A DNA stretch of 64,000 nucleotides, from NCBI GenBank assembly GCA_026387935.1, contig JAPLKU010000010.1, forward strand, positions 1 to 64,000. Reading direction: 5' to 3'. Both the position numbers and the translations under genes were made by a program. The notes under the pieces are model-generated. The model saw nothing but the letters and a program-made list of their open reading frames with translations. It ran no database searches and was not told where the DNA came from. Origin of the DNA: Gemmatimonadota bacterium (GTDB lineage Bacteria > Gemmatimonadota > Gemmatimonadetes > Gemmatimonadales > Gemmatimonadaceae). Shown here in pieces: positions 16,727 to 25,300 of the stretch; position 1 is the first letter of the stretch, and each line of letters starts with the position of its first letter.

Positions 16727-18031
16727 TCATCGGTCAATTTCTCCCATCACGATATCAATGGACGCATTGATCGCGATGACGTCGGACAGCAGATGCCCTT
16801 CGACCATCTTCGGGATTGCCGACAGATTCACATAGCTCGGCGGGCGAATGCGCCAGCGCACCGGCTTCGAGGTTCCGTCGGACACCATATAGTAGCCCTT
16901 CTCACCCTTCGGACTTTCGACCGCGACGTAGCACTCGCCGATTGGCGGGCGCGGGCCTTCCATCACGTTCTTGAAGTGATGGATCATCGATTCCATTTCG
17001 CTCGTTGCCTTGTGCTTCGGCGGGAGAATCACGCGCGGGTCATCAATGTTCACCGGACCATCCGGCAGACGCTTCACCGCCTGGTCGAGAATGCGGATCG
17101 ACTGCCGCATTTCTTCCACGCGCACGAGAAAGCGATCGTACACATCGCCGGCCGAACCAACCGGCACGTCGAAGTCGTACGTCTCGTAGTCGAGATAGGG
17201 AAAATCCTTGCGCACGTCATACGCAACGCCAGACGCGCGGAGCAGCGGACCCGAGAGGCCGTAGTTGATCGCTTCGTCCGGCGACATCACGCCAAGTCCA
17301 ACGGTACGGCCCACCCAGATCGCGTTCTTGGTGAGCATCCGCTCGCATTCGTCGATCGTTTTCGGGAAGGTGCTGATGAACCCCTTCAGCCCGTCAATCC
17401 ATTTGTCCGGAATGTCGGCGGCCATGCCGCCAACGCGCGTCGCACTCGTGGTGAGGCGCGCGCCCACCCAGCCTTCAAGCAGGTTGTAGACGTTCTCGCG
17501 TTCCTGGAAACTCCACAGGAAGGGCGTGAACGCGCCGATGTCGATGCAGGTGGTGCCCATCCAGACGAGGTGCGATGCAATGCGCGAGAGTTCCGCGGCC
17601 ATCACCCGGAGCACCGTGCACCGTTCGGTGATATCAATGCCGAACAGGCGTTCCGCGCCAAGTGCGAAGGCGACGTTGTTGCCGATCGAGTTGAGGTAAT
17701 CCTCACGATCGGTCCACGGAATGATCTGGTTGTATTGGCGATATTCGCCGATCTTTTCAAAGCCGCAGTGCAGGTATCCCACGTGCGGAATGCAGCGTAC
17801 CACCGTTTCGCCATCGAGTTCGAGCACCAGGCGGAGTACGCCATGCGTGGCCGGGTGCTGCGGGCCAATGTTGATGAGCATGTGCTCGCCTTCCAACTCA
17901 GGCTCCATGGCCGGCGGTGCGGCAACGGATACGCCGGCGTCGCCGCCAACGAAGAGTGGCACGCGCTGCGGCTTCCCGTCCGGGCCCATCCCTGTGGTCG
18001 AGAGTTCGACCTCTACGGTGCGATTGGCCAT
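16727..18031 (-). CDS. nuoD: NADH-quinone oxidoreductase subunit D
   Basis: A 434-residue 49-kDa-type subunit that forms the quinone-reduction site with NuoB. The hallmark NIGPQHPATHGVLRL is near residue 52 and holds the quinone-binding His. SIGNNVAFALGAERL and GRTVGLGVMS are also typical. It is separate from NuoC, not fused as in E. coli. The 50-residue N-terminal extension before the conserved core is longer than usual. It starts 4 nt after the nuoC stop. Confidence 0.96.
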   Translation of the reverse strand: MANRTVEVELSTTGMGPDGKPQRVPLFVGGDAGVSVAAPPAMEPELEGEHMLINIGPQHPATHGVLRLVLELDGETVVRCIPHVGYLHCGFEKIGEYRQYNQIIPWTDREDYLNSIGNNVAFALGAERLFGIDITERCTVLRVMAAELSRIASHLVWMGTTCIDIGAFTPFLWSFQERENVYNLLEGWVGARLTTSATRVGGMAADIPDKWIDGLKGFISTFPKTIDECERMLTKNAIWVGRTVGLGVMSPDEAINYGLSGPLLRASGVAYDVRKDFPYLDYETYDFDVPVGSAGDVYDRFLVRVEEMRQSIRILDQAVKRLPDGPVNIDDPRVILPPKHKATSEMESMIHHFKNVMEGPRPPIGECYVAVESPKGEKGYYMVSDGTSKPVRWRIRPPSYVNLSAIPKMVEGHLLSDVIAINASIDIVMGEIDR

Positions 18032-18035
18032 GACG

Positions 18036-18731
18036 CTATTCGCCTGTCTTCTCGCCGCCGCTCAACCGCTTGCGCATGTCGGCGGGCAGATCTTCAAACG
18101 CATCGGCAATGGAGAGTTCTTCCATCGAGTAGCGCGATTCCGGATTTGCAGATAGCGCATTCTTGAGTTGCTCGGAGCGGCTGAACCGGCCACGCAGCGG
18201 GAAATCCTTTCGGAGCGGAAAGCCTTCCTTGTACTGCTCCCAGAGGAGAATGCGTCGGAGGTCGGGATGGCCGGCGAACTTGATGCCGAACATGTCATAG
18301 CATTCCCGCTCAAGCCAATCCGCACCCTTATAGATGTCCCATACGCTGGGCACTTCGAGCTTCTGCCCCTTGACGATCTGCACTTTCACGCGAATGAACC
18401 GGCGAAAGCGCAGTGAACGCAGGTGCCACACCACTTCGAGCGGCTGTGACAGATCGCGGAACTCAACAGCCGTCACATCGGAGAGATATTCGTAGCTCTG
18501 CGCCGGCTCATCATGGAGCCACTGAATGATCTCGTGAACTCTCGCGGCGCTAACAATCACCGTGGTTTCGCCCCGGGCAACGACCACGCGCGACACGGCA
18601 CCGGGAAACTGGGCTTCAACGGCCGCGGCGGATACACTGATCGGCCCGCCATGCACCGGAACGTTTCTGGGGGTGACCGGCGTGGCGTCGCTGCCGGTGC
18701 CAGGGTGAACGATCGTGAACGGATGACTCAT
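18036..18731 (-). CDS. nuoC: NADH-quinone oxidoreductase subunit C
   Basis: A 231-residue 30-kDa subunit of the complex I peripheral arm. The signature is WLERECYDMFGIKFAGHPDL with RRILL following, and the FPLRKDFPL segment is near the end. ATG 18731 (MSHPFTIVHPGTG) is 16 nt after the nuoB stop; longer starts would overlap nuoB by more than 100 nt. The N-terminal 45 residues are not conserved in the family. Confidence 0.95.
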   Translation of the reverse strand: MSHPFTIVHPGTGSDATPVTPRNVPVHGGPISVSAAAVEAQFPGAVSRVVVARGETTVIVSAARVHEIIQWLHDEPAQSYEYLSDVTAVEFRDLSQPLEVVWHLRSLRFRRFIRVKVQIVKGQKLEVPSVWDIYKGADWLERECYDMFGIKFAGHPDLRRILLWEQYKEGFPLRKDFPLRGRFSRSEQLKNALSANPESRYSMEELSIADAFEDLPADMRKRLSGGEKTGE

Positions 18732-18747
18732 CGGAACATTCGGCGAA

Positions 18748-19392
18748 TCAGGGCGCGGAGCGCGTCTGGTGAACCGAGTTGCCGAATGGTTCGGACAGCT
18801 CGTCAATGCGCGACGCGGGGATGTAGAGCTTGCTGATCGGGTCGGGCGACATCTCGTCGCGAATGCCGGCCTGCGCGTTGCGCTCATTCATGATCTTCTT
18901 CTGCAGCATCATGATTCCATAGATCAGGCCTTCGGGGCGCGGCGGGCAACCGGGAACGTACACATCCACCGGAATGATCGTATCAATGCCCTGCACCACG
19001 GCGTAGTTGTCAAACATGCCGCCAGTGGATGCGCAGGCGCCCATCGAGATGCACCACTTGGGCTGCGGCATCTGCTGCCAGATCCGCCGAATAATCGGCG
19101 CGAGTTTGAACGGCACTCGGCCGGCGCAAATCAAAACGTCGCTCTGGCGCGGCGAGAAGGCCATGCGTTCCATGCCGAACCGCGCGAGGTCGTACTTGCT
19201 CGCGGCGGAGGCCATGAATTCGATGGCGCAACAAGCGGTGCCGAACGGCATCGGCCAGAGGGAGTTGGCGCGGCCCCAGTTGACCAGGAAGTCGAGCTTC
19301 GTGGTCACCCACGACTCGCCCGGCCGCGCGTCCATATGGACCATCTCGGTGGCCGGCCCATGGCCGGCGAACTCAGCTCCGTTCAGTCCCAC
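18748..19392 (-). CDS. nuoB: NADH-quinone oxidoreductase subunit B
   Basis: A subunit of 214 residues from GTG 19392, or 198 from ATG 19344, that carries the terminal 4Fe-4S cluster N2. The ligands are the tandem Cys in GTACCAIEF, the Cys of SMGACAST and the Cys of VPGCPPRPE. The GTG at 19392 has GGGAG 7 nt upstream but overlaps nuoA by 10 nt. The ATG at 19344 lacks a clear ribosome site, so I prefer the GTG. The C-terminus is about 20 residues longer than in short homologues. Confidence 0.93.
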   Translation of the reverse strand: MGLNGAEFAGHGPATEMVHMDARPGESWVTTKLDFLVNWGRANSLWPMPFGTACCAIEFMASAASKYDLARFGMERMAFSPRQSDVLICAGRVPFKLAPIIRRIWQQMPQPKWCISMGACASTGGMFDNYAVVQGIDTIIPVDVYVPGCPPRPEGLIYGIMMLQKKIMNERNAQAGIRDEMSPDPISKLYIPASRIDELSEPFGNSVHQTRSAP

Positions 19393-19787
19393 TGGAGCGC
19401 TCCCTTTTTCCAGACGTAGATGAATCCCACAAGCAGAATCAGCATGAACACGATCATTTCGCCGAGGCCAAAGAACGAGATCTGGCCGGCCGGGCACGCG
19501 CCTGCGACGAGCGGCACCGCGCAGGAAAGCTGGCGGTAATACGCGCCCCACGGAATCATGAAGACGGTCTCGATGTCGAATACGATGAAGAGCATCGCGA
19601 CCATGTAGAACTTGACGCTGAACCGCTCGCGCGCGTCGCCGAGGGGAGTGATGCCCGACTCATACGGCGTCTGCTTTTCCGGAGTCGGCCGAGCGCGCAC
19701 GGTGAAGTGCGAGAGGCCGAGCATTCCCACCGCGTTCATGACAACGAACCCGGCGAGGAGCAGGATGGGGAGGTAAGTTCGATCCAT
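19383..19787 (-). CDS. nuoA: NADH-quinone oxidoreductase subunit A
   Basis: A 134-residue, three-helix complex I subunit (ND3 homologue) and first gene of the nuoA-N operon. The conserved [21 protein letters not shown] holds the acidic loop/helix at the quinone junction; the preceding matrix-loop segment is [11 protein letters not shown], where many homologues have a Cys-containing YECG. ATG 19787 ([14 protein letters not shown]) gives the usual size. The longer open frame to 19916 lies upstream of the promoter boxes. Confidence 0.94.
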   Translation of the reverse strand: MDRTYLPILLLAGFVVMNAVGMLGLSHFTVRARPTPEKQTPYESGITPLGDARERFSVKFYMVAMLFIVFDIETVFMIPWGAYYRQLSCAVPLVAGACPAGQISFFGLGEMIVFMLILLVGFIYVWKKGALQWD

Positions 19788-19833
19788 TTGCGATAGAGGG
19801 TCGCTCGTGAAATGCTTCACGAACAGAGGATAA

Positions 19834-19861
19834 GTTATTTGTTGGTATGGAGTAGTGTCAA
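19834..19861 (-). promoter_or_regulatory. Probable promoter of the nuoA-N operon
   Basis: A perfect -35 box TTGACA (complement of 19856-19861) is followed after 16 nt by AATAAC (complement of 19834-19839, 4/6 to TATAAT). It lies 47 nt upstream of the nuoA ATG in a locally AT-rich stretch, in the divergent gap with dcd. Confidence 0.55.
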
Positions 19862-19886
19862 CGAGCCACCTGAGGTATCGGCCGGG

Positions 19887-19925
19887 GGTTTCGGAGCTAT
19901 CACGTGGTGCGGACAACGGCGGGAA
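19887..19925 (+). repeat. Dispersed intergenic repeat, copy A
   Basis: The segment starts GGTTTCGGAGCTATC and ends GCGGACAACGGCGGGAA. It aligns with 28181-28222 (plus strand) and 29463-29501 (minus strand). All three copies are intergenic. This one lies between the divergent nuoA and dcd genes. Confidence 0.65.
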
Positions 19926-19993
19926 TGTTTGGATAACTCGGCGGCGGGCGCCGCCGTACCTTTCGTACTCCTTCTTTACTCACTTCTTTAAAC

Positions 19994-20542
19994 ATGACTA
20001 TTAAAAACGACCGCTGGATCATTGAGCAGGCCAAGCTCGGTATGATCGAGCCCTTTGAGAGCTCCCAGCAGCGCGATGGCGTCGTCTCGTACGGCGTGAG
20101 CTCGTACGGCTACGACATGCGGGTGGCGCCCGAGTTCAAGATTTTCAGCAACGCGCTGAGCTCCATTGTTGATCCGAAGAACTTCGACCCGAAGTGCTTC
20201 GTGGAGTTCACGGGCGATGTTTGCATCGTGCCGCCCAACTCGTTCGCGCTTGCGCGGAGCATCGAGTACTTCAGGATTCCGCGAAACGTGGTCACCATCA
20301 CGGTGGGCAAAAGCACGTACGCCCGCTGCGGGATCATCACCAACGTCACGCCCTTCGAGCCTGAGTGGGAGGGTCACGTGACGCTGGAAATTTCGAACAC
20401 CACTCCCCTGCCCGCGAAGATTTACGCCAACGAAGGCATTGCGCAGGTGCTGTTCTTCGAGGGTGAGCCGCCGATTACGAGCTACAAGGATAAGAAGGGC
20501 AAGTACCAGGGGCAGCGGGGAGTGACGCTGCCGAAGATTTAA
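19994..20542 (+). CDS. dcd: dCTP deaminase
   Basis: A 182-residue enzyme that deaminates dCTP to dUTP (or dUMP in bifunctional forms) for thymidylate synthesis. [25 protein letters not shown] and [10 protein letters not shown] (catalytic Glu) are hallmarks of the dUTPase/dCTP-deaminase trimer family, and the C-terminal lid [12 protein letters not shown] is present. ATG 19994 has no evident Shine-Dalgarno; the preceding bases are CTTCTTTAAAC. It is the first plus-strand gene of the window and diverges from nuoA. Confidence 0.95.
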   Translation: MTIKNDRWIIEQAKLGMIEPFESSQQRDGVVSYGVSSYGYDMRVAPEFKIFSNALSSIVDPKNFDPKCFVEFTGDVCIVPPNSFALARSIEYFRIPRNVVTITVGKSTYARCGIITNVTPFEPEWEGHVTLEISNTTPLPAKIYANEGIAQVLFFEGEPPITSYKDKKGKYQGQRGVTLPKI

Positions 20543-20623
20543 CGCGCGGTATTTCAACGCCGAGACCGCACCACCCGCTGTGGCATCGCGCCCACTTCGT
20601 GGGTAGTGCATGGTGAGGCCGGT

Positions 20624-20653
20624 TTGACACAACCGTGACACGAATCACATTAT
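20624..20653 (+). promoter_or_regulatory. Probable promoter of the susC-susD pair
   Basis: TTGACA (20624-20629), an 18-nt spacer, then CATTAT (20648-20653, 4/6). The boxes lie about 80 nt upstream of the receptor ATG. A small hairpin, CCCAC-TTC-GTGGG, is at 20591-20603 just upstream. Confidence 0.5.
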
Positions 20654-20733
20654 TGCGCATCGGTAACTGTCTCCGGCAGTTGGCTAAACAGGCCCGCAAA
20701 TCGACCGAACATTCTCCCCAGGAGCGTTGCACG

Positions 20734-23700
20734 ATGCACGTACGCCGAAGTTTCCTCCGGCTGTCGACCGCCGGGTTTGCCCTCGTTCTTGCGACCTCGT
20801 CGCTCGCCGCCCAAGGCGGCTCAGCGTCCGGTATCGTCAAGGATTCCGCCACGGGCTCGCCCATTGGGCAGACCCGGGTGCACGTGTCCGGGACCACCAC
20901 CGGGGCGATGACCACGGACAACGGTCGGTACGTGCTTCGAGGCATCGCGCCCGGCGCGGTGACCCTCGAGTTCAGCCGCATCGGCTACACGCAGAAGCGG
21001 ATGACCGTCAACGTCGCAGCGGGTGCACCGCTCGTAGTGGATGTCAACCTCGCCCAAGCCACCTTCTCGCTCGACGCCGTCGTGACGACCGTCAGCGGTA
21101 TTCAGCGAAAAGTCGAACTCGCCAACTCGACGACGCAAATCGCCGTCGCCGGCACGGTGAGTGAGCTGCCGGTCTCCAACCTCGGCAGTCTGCTTTCCGG
21201 ACGCGCCTCCGGCGTGCAAGTCGTGCAGACCGGCGCCACGGGTACCGGCTCGCGCATTCGTATTCGCGGCCAGAACTCATTCTCGCTCAGCAACGATCCG
21301 ATCGTGATGATCGACGGCGTACGCGCGACGTCCACCACGAACAATGCGATCGGCACCGGTGGATCGGGCCCGTCGCGACTGGACGATCTGAACCCGAATG
21401 AAATCGAAACGATTGAAATCGTGAAAGGCCCGTCGGCGGCCACGCTGTACGGCACCGAAGCGGCGAACGGCGTGATCGTGATCAAGACCAAGCGCGGCCG
21501 CGCTGGCGCGACGCGCTACAGCGTCTCGATGGAAACGGGCAGTATCACCAACGTTGCCAAGTACCCGGACCTCTGGTCGCTCTGGGGCAAGACGACGGCG
21601 GCGCCGACCGTTTCGAACATCTGCCTCCTTACTGCAGTGGCCGCCGGTACCTGCACGGTGGACTCGCTCTCGCACGGCAACGTGCTGAACACACCGGGCC
21701 TCACGCCGATCGGCTCTGGCGCACGCACGCAGTATTCGCTCCAGATCTCGGGCGGCACGGAAGGCCTTCAGTATTTCGTCTCCGGCCAGACCGAAACGGA
21801 AACCGGCGTGTACAAGATGCCGGACAACGAAGTCGGTCGCCTCAACCTGCGCCGCGGCGTCAGCCTGCCCGGCACGCAGATGCGGCCGAACACGCTCGCC
21901 CGTAACAGCCTGCGCGCGAATCTCAATGCCCGCCTCTCGCCCGACCTGACGATTCAGACGTCGTCGGCGTTCATCAATAGCAACGCACGATTTCCGCAGA
22001 ATGAAGACAACAGCAACGGCCTCATGGTCGCGGCCGTTGGTGGCCAGTGGCGTGGCGATCTCGCCGATGCACAGGGCGACTCACTTCACGGCTATCGCTC
22101 GTTCATGATGGGCGACGTGCTCTCGCAAACCACGACGCAGGGCATCAACCGCTTCATCAACAGCGTGTCGGCGCAGTTCACGCCCACGTCGTGGCTCGCA
22201 GCGCGGGCATCGGTCGGCGCGGATTTCGCGCTGCGTAGCGATCTCTTCCTCTCCAAGGTTGGCGAAGGCCCGAATACGGGCACCACGCGCACAGGCTCCA
22301 TTCAGAGCACGAGTGCTGACCTCAACCAGCAGAGCGTTGACCTCGGCGCCACGACCACCTTCCAGTTGCTCCCCTGGCTCAACTCGAAGACGTCGGTTGG
22401 TATGCAGTACCTGCGCAACGCCTCCGGGAATACCACGGGCACGGGCATCGGCCTTCCGCCCGGCGGTGTGACGGTTTCGACCGCCGCGACGCGGTCGAGC
22501 TCACAGAGCTTCAATGAAAAGCGTACCCTCGGCTACTATGTCGAACAGGTGCTCGGCATTCAGGACAAGCTCTTCCTCACGGGCGGCGTTCGCCGTGATG
22601 CCGCGAGCGCCTTTGGTAAGACGCTCAACGCGGTGTACTACCCGAAGGTTGGCGCCTCGTGGCTGCTCTCGAGCTATGACTGGTTCAAGCGCCCGTCGTG
22701 GGTGACGTCACTGCGCGTTCGCGGCACGTACGGCGCCTCGGGCCAGATTCCCGGCGCAACGGACGCGGTACGGTACTACTCGGCCGCTTCGACGACGCTC
22801 TCCAACGGTAGTGATACGCCGGGCGCGTCGCTCGGTTCGCTTGGCAACGCGCAGCTCAAACCGGAGTTCTCGGCCGAAACCGAATTCGGTTTTGACCTGA
22901 ACCTCTTTGAAAGCCGCGCGAATATTGAACTGACGCACTACGACAAGAAGACGTCAGATGCCCTGATCAGCCGACTGATCGCCCCTTCGCTCTCAGGGCT
23001 CTCGAATCAGTTCGTGAACGTCGGCAGCGTGCAGAACAAGGGCTGGGAACTGACCTACACGCAGCATGTGATCGAGCGGAAGGACCTCTCCGTCGAGTTC
23101 ACGCTGACGGGTTCGACGCTCGACAACAAGATGCTGAAGCTCGGCGATGGCATCTCGCCCATTGCCTCGGGCAATCGCAACACGCAGCGCAATCTTCCAG
23201 GCTACCCGCTCTTCGGCCTGTGGGATAAGTCGATCACGTATAACGATGCGAATGGCGACGGCATCATCGTGCTGAGCGAAATGACGTTCAGCGATACCGC
23301 GGTGTACCAAGGTTCGACACTGCCGACGCGCGAAATCGCGTTCTCGCCCTCGGTGTCGCTGTTCAACAACAAGCTCCGCATTTCATCGCAGATTGACAGC
23401 AAGTGGAACTTCAAGAAGTTCAACAACACGCTCCGCCACCAGTGCATGAATGGCGTGTCGTGCCGCGGCCGGTATGACAAGACGGCCTCGCTGAAGGAAC
23501 AGGCCTATGCGCTGGCAACGTCGCAGTCGGTGTACACGGGCATGTTCGAGGACGGGGCATTCACCCGTTGGCGCGAAGCGTCCATCTCGTACGAAATGCC
23601 GACGTCGTGGGCCCGTATGCTGCGCACCAACAGCTGGACGGTGATCCTCACCGGCCGCAATCTCGGCGTCAAGACGAAGTACAGTGGTGTTGACCCGGAA

Positions 23701-23796
23701 GCAGCGGCGTCCAACAGCGATACGCGCGGCAATGAGGAGTACTTCGCCACGCCACCGCTCAAGTACTACACGGTTCGTTTCAACTTCGGCTTCTAG
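20734..23796 (+). CDS. SusC/RagA-family TonB-linked outer membrane receptor
   Basis: A 1020-residue beta-barrel importer of the outer membrane. In order: a signal peptide (MHVRRSFLRLSTAGFALVL to about residue 27, ending SLAAQ); a carboxypeptidase-D-regulatory-like beta-sandwich (about 30-110); a TonB plug (about 115-260, with RIRIRGQNSFSLSNDPIVM, IEIVKGPSAATLYGTEAANG); then the barrel, ending with an aromatic residue in VRFNFGF. ATG 20734 has AGGAG 9 nt upstream; the open frame before it overlaps the promoter. With the SusD-like lipoprotein that follows it should import a large nutrient (glycan or peptide). No glycanase gene is adjacent, so the substrate is unknown. Confidence 0.93.
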   Translation: MHVRRSFLRLSTAGFALVLATSSLAAQGGSASGIVKDSATGSPIGQTRVHVSGTTTGAMTTDNGRYVLRGIAPGAVTLEFSRIGYTQKRMTVNVAAGAPLVVDVNLAQATFSLDAVVTTVSGIQRKVELANSTTQIAVAGTVSELPVSNLGSLLSGRASGVQVVQTGATGTGSRIRIRGQNSFSLSNDPIVMIDGVRATSTTNNAIGTGGSGPSRLDDLNPNEIETIEIVKGPSAATLYGTEAANGVIVIKTKRGRAGATRYSVSMETGSITNVAKYPDLWSLWGKTTAAPTVSNICLLTAVAAGTCTVDSLSHGNVLNTPGLTPIGSGARTQYSLQISGGTEGLQYFVSGQTETETGVYKMPDNEVGRLNLRRGVSLPGTQMRPNTLARNSLRANLNARLSPDLTIQTSSAFINSNARFPQNEDNSNGLMVAAVGGQWRGDLADAQGDSLHGYRSFMMGDVLSQTTTQGINRFINSVSAQFTPTSWLAARASVGADFALRSDLFLSKVGEGPNTGTTRTGSIQSTSADLNQQSVDLGATTTFQLLPWLNSKTSVGMQYLRNASGNTTGTGIGLPPGGVTVSTAATRSSSQSFNEKRTLGYYVEQVLGIQDKLFLTGGVRRDAASAFGKTLNAVYYPKVGASWLLSSYDWFKRPSWVTSLRVRGTYGASGQIPGATDAVRYYSAASTTLSNGSDTPGASLGSLGNAQLKPEFSAETEFGFDLNLFESRANIELTHYDKKTSDALISRLIAPSLSGLSNQFVNVGSVQNKGWELTYTQHVIERKDLSVEFTLTGSTLDNKMLKLGDGISPIASGNRNTQRNLPGYPLFGLWDKSITYNDANGDGIIVLSEMTFSDTAVYQGSTLPTREIAFSPSVSLFNNKLRISSQIDSKWNFKKFNNTLRHQCMNGVSCRGRYDKTASLKEQAYALATSQSVYTGMFEDGAFTRWREASISYEMPTSWARMLRTNSWTVILTGRNLGVKTKYSGVDPEAAASNSDTRGNEEYFATPPLKYYTVRFNFGF

Positions 23797-23808
23797 AGGC
23801 TTCGACTC

Positions 23809-25170
23809 ATGCACTCATATTTGAACGCTCGCCGAGTACGCACGCTGGTGAGCTCCGTCGCCGCCGCGGTAGCGATGGTCGGATGCAGCAGCAAGATTCT
23901 CGGCGTGGACACGCCAGACGTACTGTCCGCAACGGCACTCAGCGGTTCGCTTGGCGCGACCACGATTCGCAACGGTGCCCTGCAGGATTTTACGGTAACG
24001 TTCTCGGGTTCGCAGGACGGATTCATCGTTTCCACCGGCAACATGGGTGACGAAGTGCAGACGTCGGACACCTTTGCCGACCGGTACTTCACGGACGGAC
24101 GCCGGCAGACCGACGTGTTGGGCGGCGCTACGAACAGCACCTATAACGGACTCCACCTCGCCCGCGCGGACTTGACGTCAGCGATTCTGGCATGGGTTCC
24201 GGTAAAGTCGGCGACGGTCGCCGCCGTGAAGGACTCGCTCAGCGAGCTCTACACGATGCGCGGCGTCACGGAGAACCTCTTTGCCGAGGCGTACTGCTCC
24301 GGCGTACCGTTCAGCATCGTGAAGGCCGACGGTTCGTTCGCCTATGGCTCAGCGCAGACGACGGCGCAACTGCTGACGGCGTCTGTTGCGTCGATCGACT
24401 CGGCGCTCGCCCTGGCGACGGGCGTGTCGTATAAGTCCTTCGCTCAGGTTGCCAAAGGCCGGGCATTGCTCAACGCCGGCCAGTTCGCCGCGGCGGCTGC
24501 AGCGGTGGCTGGTGTGGCCACGACCTACAAGTACACGCTCTATCACTCGGTCGCGACTGGCCGCCAGCAGAACGGCATCTACAACGGCACGTTCGTGGCG
24601 GGCTCGCGTTACACCGTTGGCACGCGTGAAGGCACGAACGGGCTTGACTACCTCACAACGCCGGCCGACCCGCGTGTACCGTGGACGGCATCGACCCGTT
24701 CTGGATTCGACGGTACGAGCCGCAACCTGCCGGTGGAACAGAAGTACCCGGCCCAAGGCTCTTCCGTGGTGCTGGCTGATGGCATCGAAGCACGCCTGAT
24801 CGAGGCCGAAGCACGGCTTCAGGGCGCTACGCAGGGTGACCGTGACGCGGTGTTCGCTTTGCTCAACACGCTCCGCGCAACAGGCCTGACGACGGCCATT
24901 GCCGCGCTGCCGGCTTCGCCGACAACGCAGGCGGCGGCGGTGGACATGCTCTTCAAGGAGCGCGCATTCTGGCTCTGGCTGACGGGACACCGGCTTGGCG
25001 ACATGCGGCGCCTGATTCGTCAGTACGGCCGCACGGCAGCGACCGTGTTCCCGGTGGGAACGCTCGCACTCCGGCCGGGCGACACGTACGGCACGGATGT
25101 GAACTTCATCATTCCGTTCCCGGAAAAGAACAATCCCCAGTTCACGGGTTGCCTGGATCGGAATCCGTAG
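23809..25170 (+). CDS. SusD/RagB-family outer membrane lipoprotein
   Basis: A 453-residue substrate-binding lipoprotein that caps the SusC barrel. The N-terminus (LVSSVAAAVAMVGCSS) is a type II signal with the lipid-anchored Cys at about residue 26. The body has helical TPR-like segments, and near the C-terminus FKERAFWLWLTGHRLGDMRR, which is typical of RagB/SusD. It starts 12 nt after the receptor stop, with AGAGG 9 nt upstream of ATG 23809. A strong terminator follows, so the two genes form a complete unit. Confidence 0.9.
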   Translation: MHSYLNARRVRTLVSSVAAAVAMVGCSSKILGVDTPDVLSATALSGSLGATTIRNGALQDFTVTFSGSQDGFIVSTGNMGDEVQTSDTFADRYFTDGRRQTDVLGGATNSTYNGLHLARADLTSAILAWVPVKSATVAAVKDSLSELYTMRGVTENLFAEAYCSGVPFSIVKADGSFAYGSAQTTAQLLTASVASIDSALALATGVSYKSFAQVAKGRALLNAGQFAAAAAAVAGVATTYKYTLYHSVATGRQQNGIYNGTFVAGSRYTVGTREGTNGLDYLTTPADPRVPWTASTRSGFDGTSRNLPVEQKYPAQGSSVVLADGIEARLIEAEARLQGATQGDRDAVFALLNTLRATGLTTAIAALPASPTTQAAAVDMLFKERAFWLWLTGHRLGDMRRLIRQYGRTAATVFPVGTLALRPGDTYGTDVNFIIPFPEKNNPQFTGCLDRNP

Positions 25171-25190
25171 GCGGAGTTCTGCTTGAAGTG

Positions 25191-25224
25191 AAACGGGCGG
25201 GCCAGCAATGGTCCGCCCGTTTTG
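25191..25224 (+). terminator. Intrinsic terminator of the susC-susD operon
   Basis: A 14-bp stem (25191-25204 with 25209-25222, one G-T wobble) closes a GCAA tetraloop and runs into TTTT. It lies 21 nt after the SusD stop on the plus strand. Confidence 0.9.
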
Positions 25225-25300
25225 CGTTAAGCCGCGCTGCTCGGCGACCCCGAGTTTCTGGTAATCGTCCCCACGGCGCGAGGCAACGATAACTTGATGC

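Noticed and set aside
16793-18166. A plus-strand open frame of 457 codons opposite nuoD and nuoC
   Set aside because: Antisense to conserved complex I genes, His/Arg-rich, no motif.
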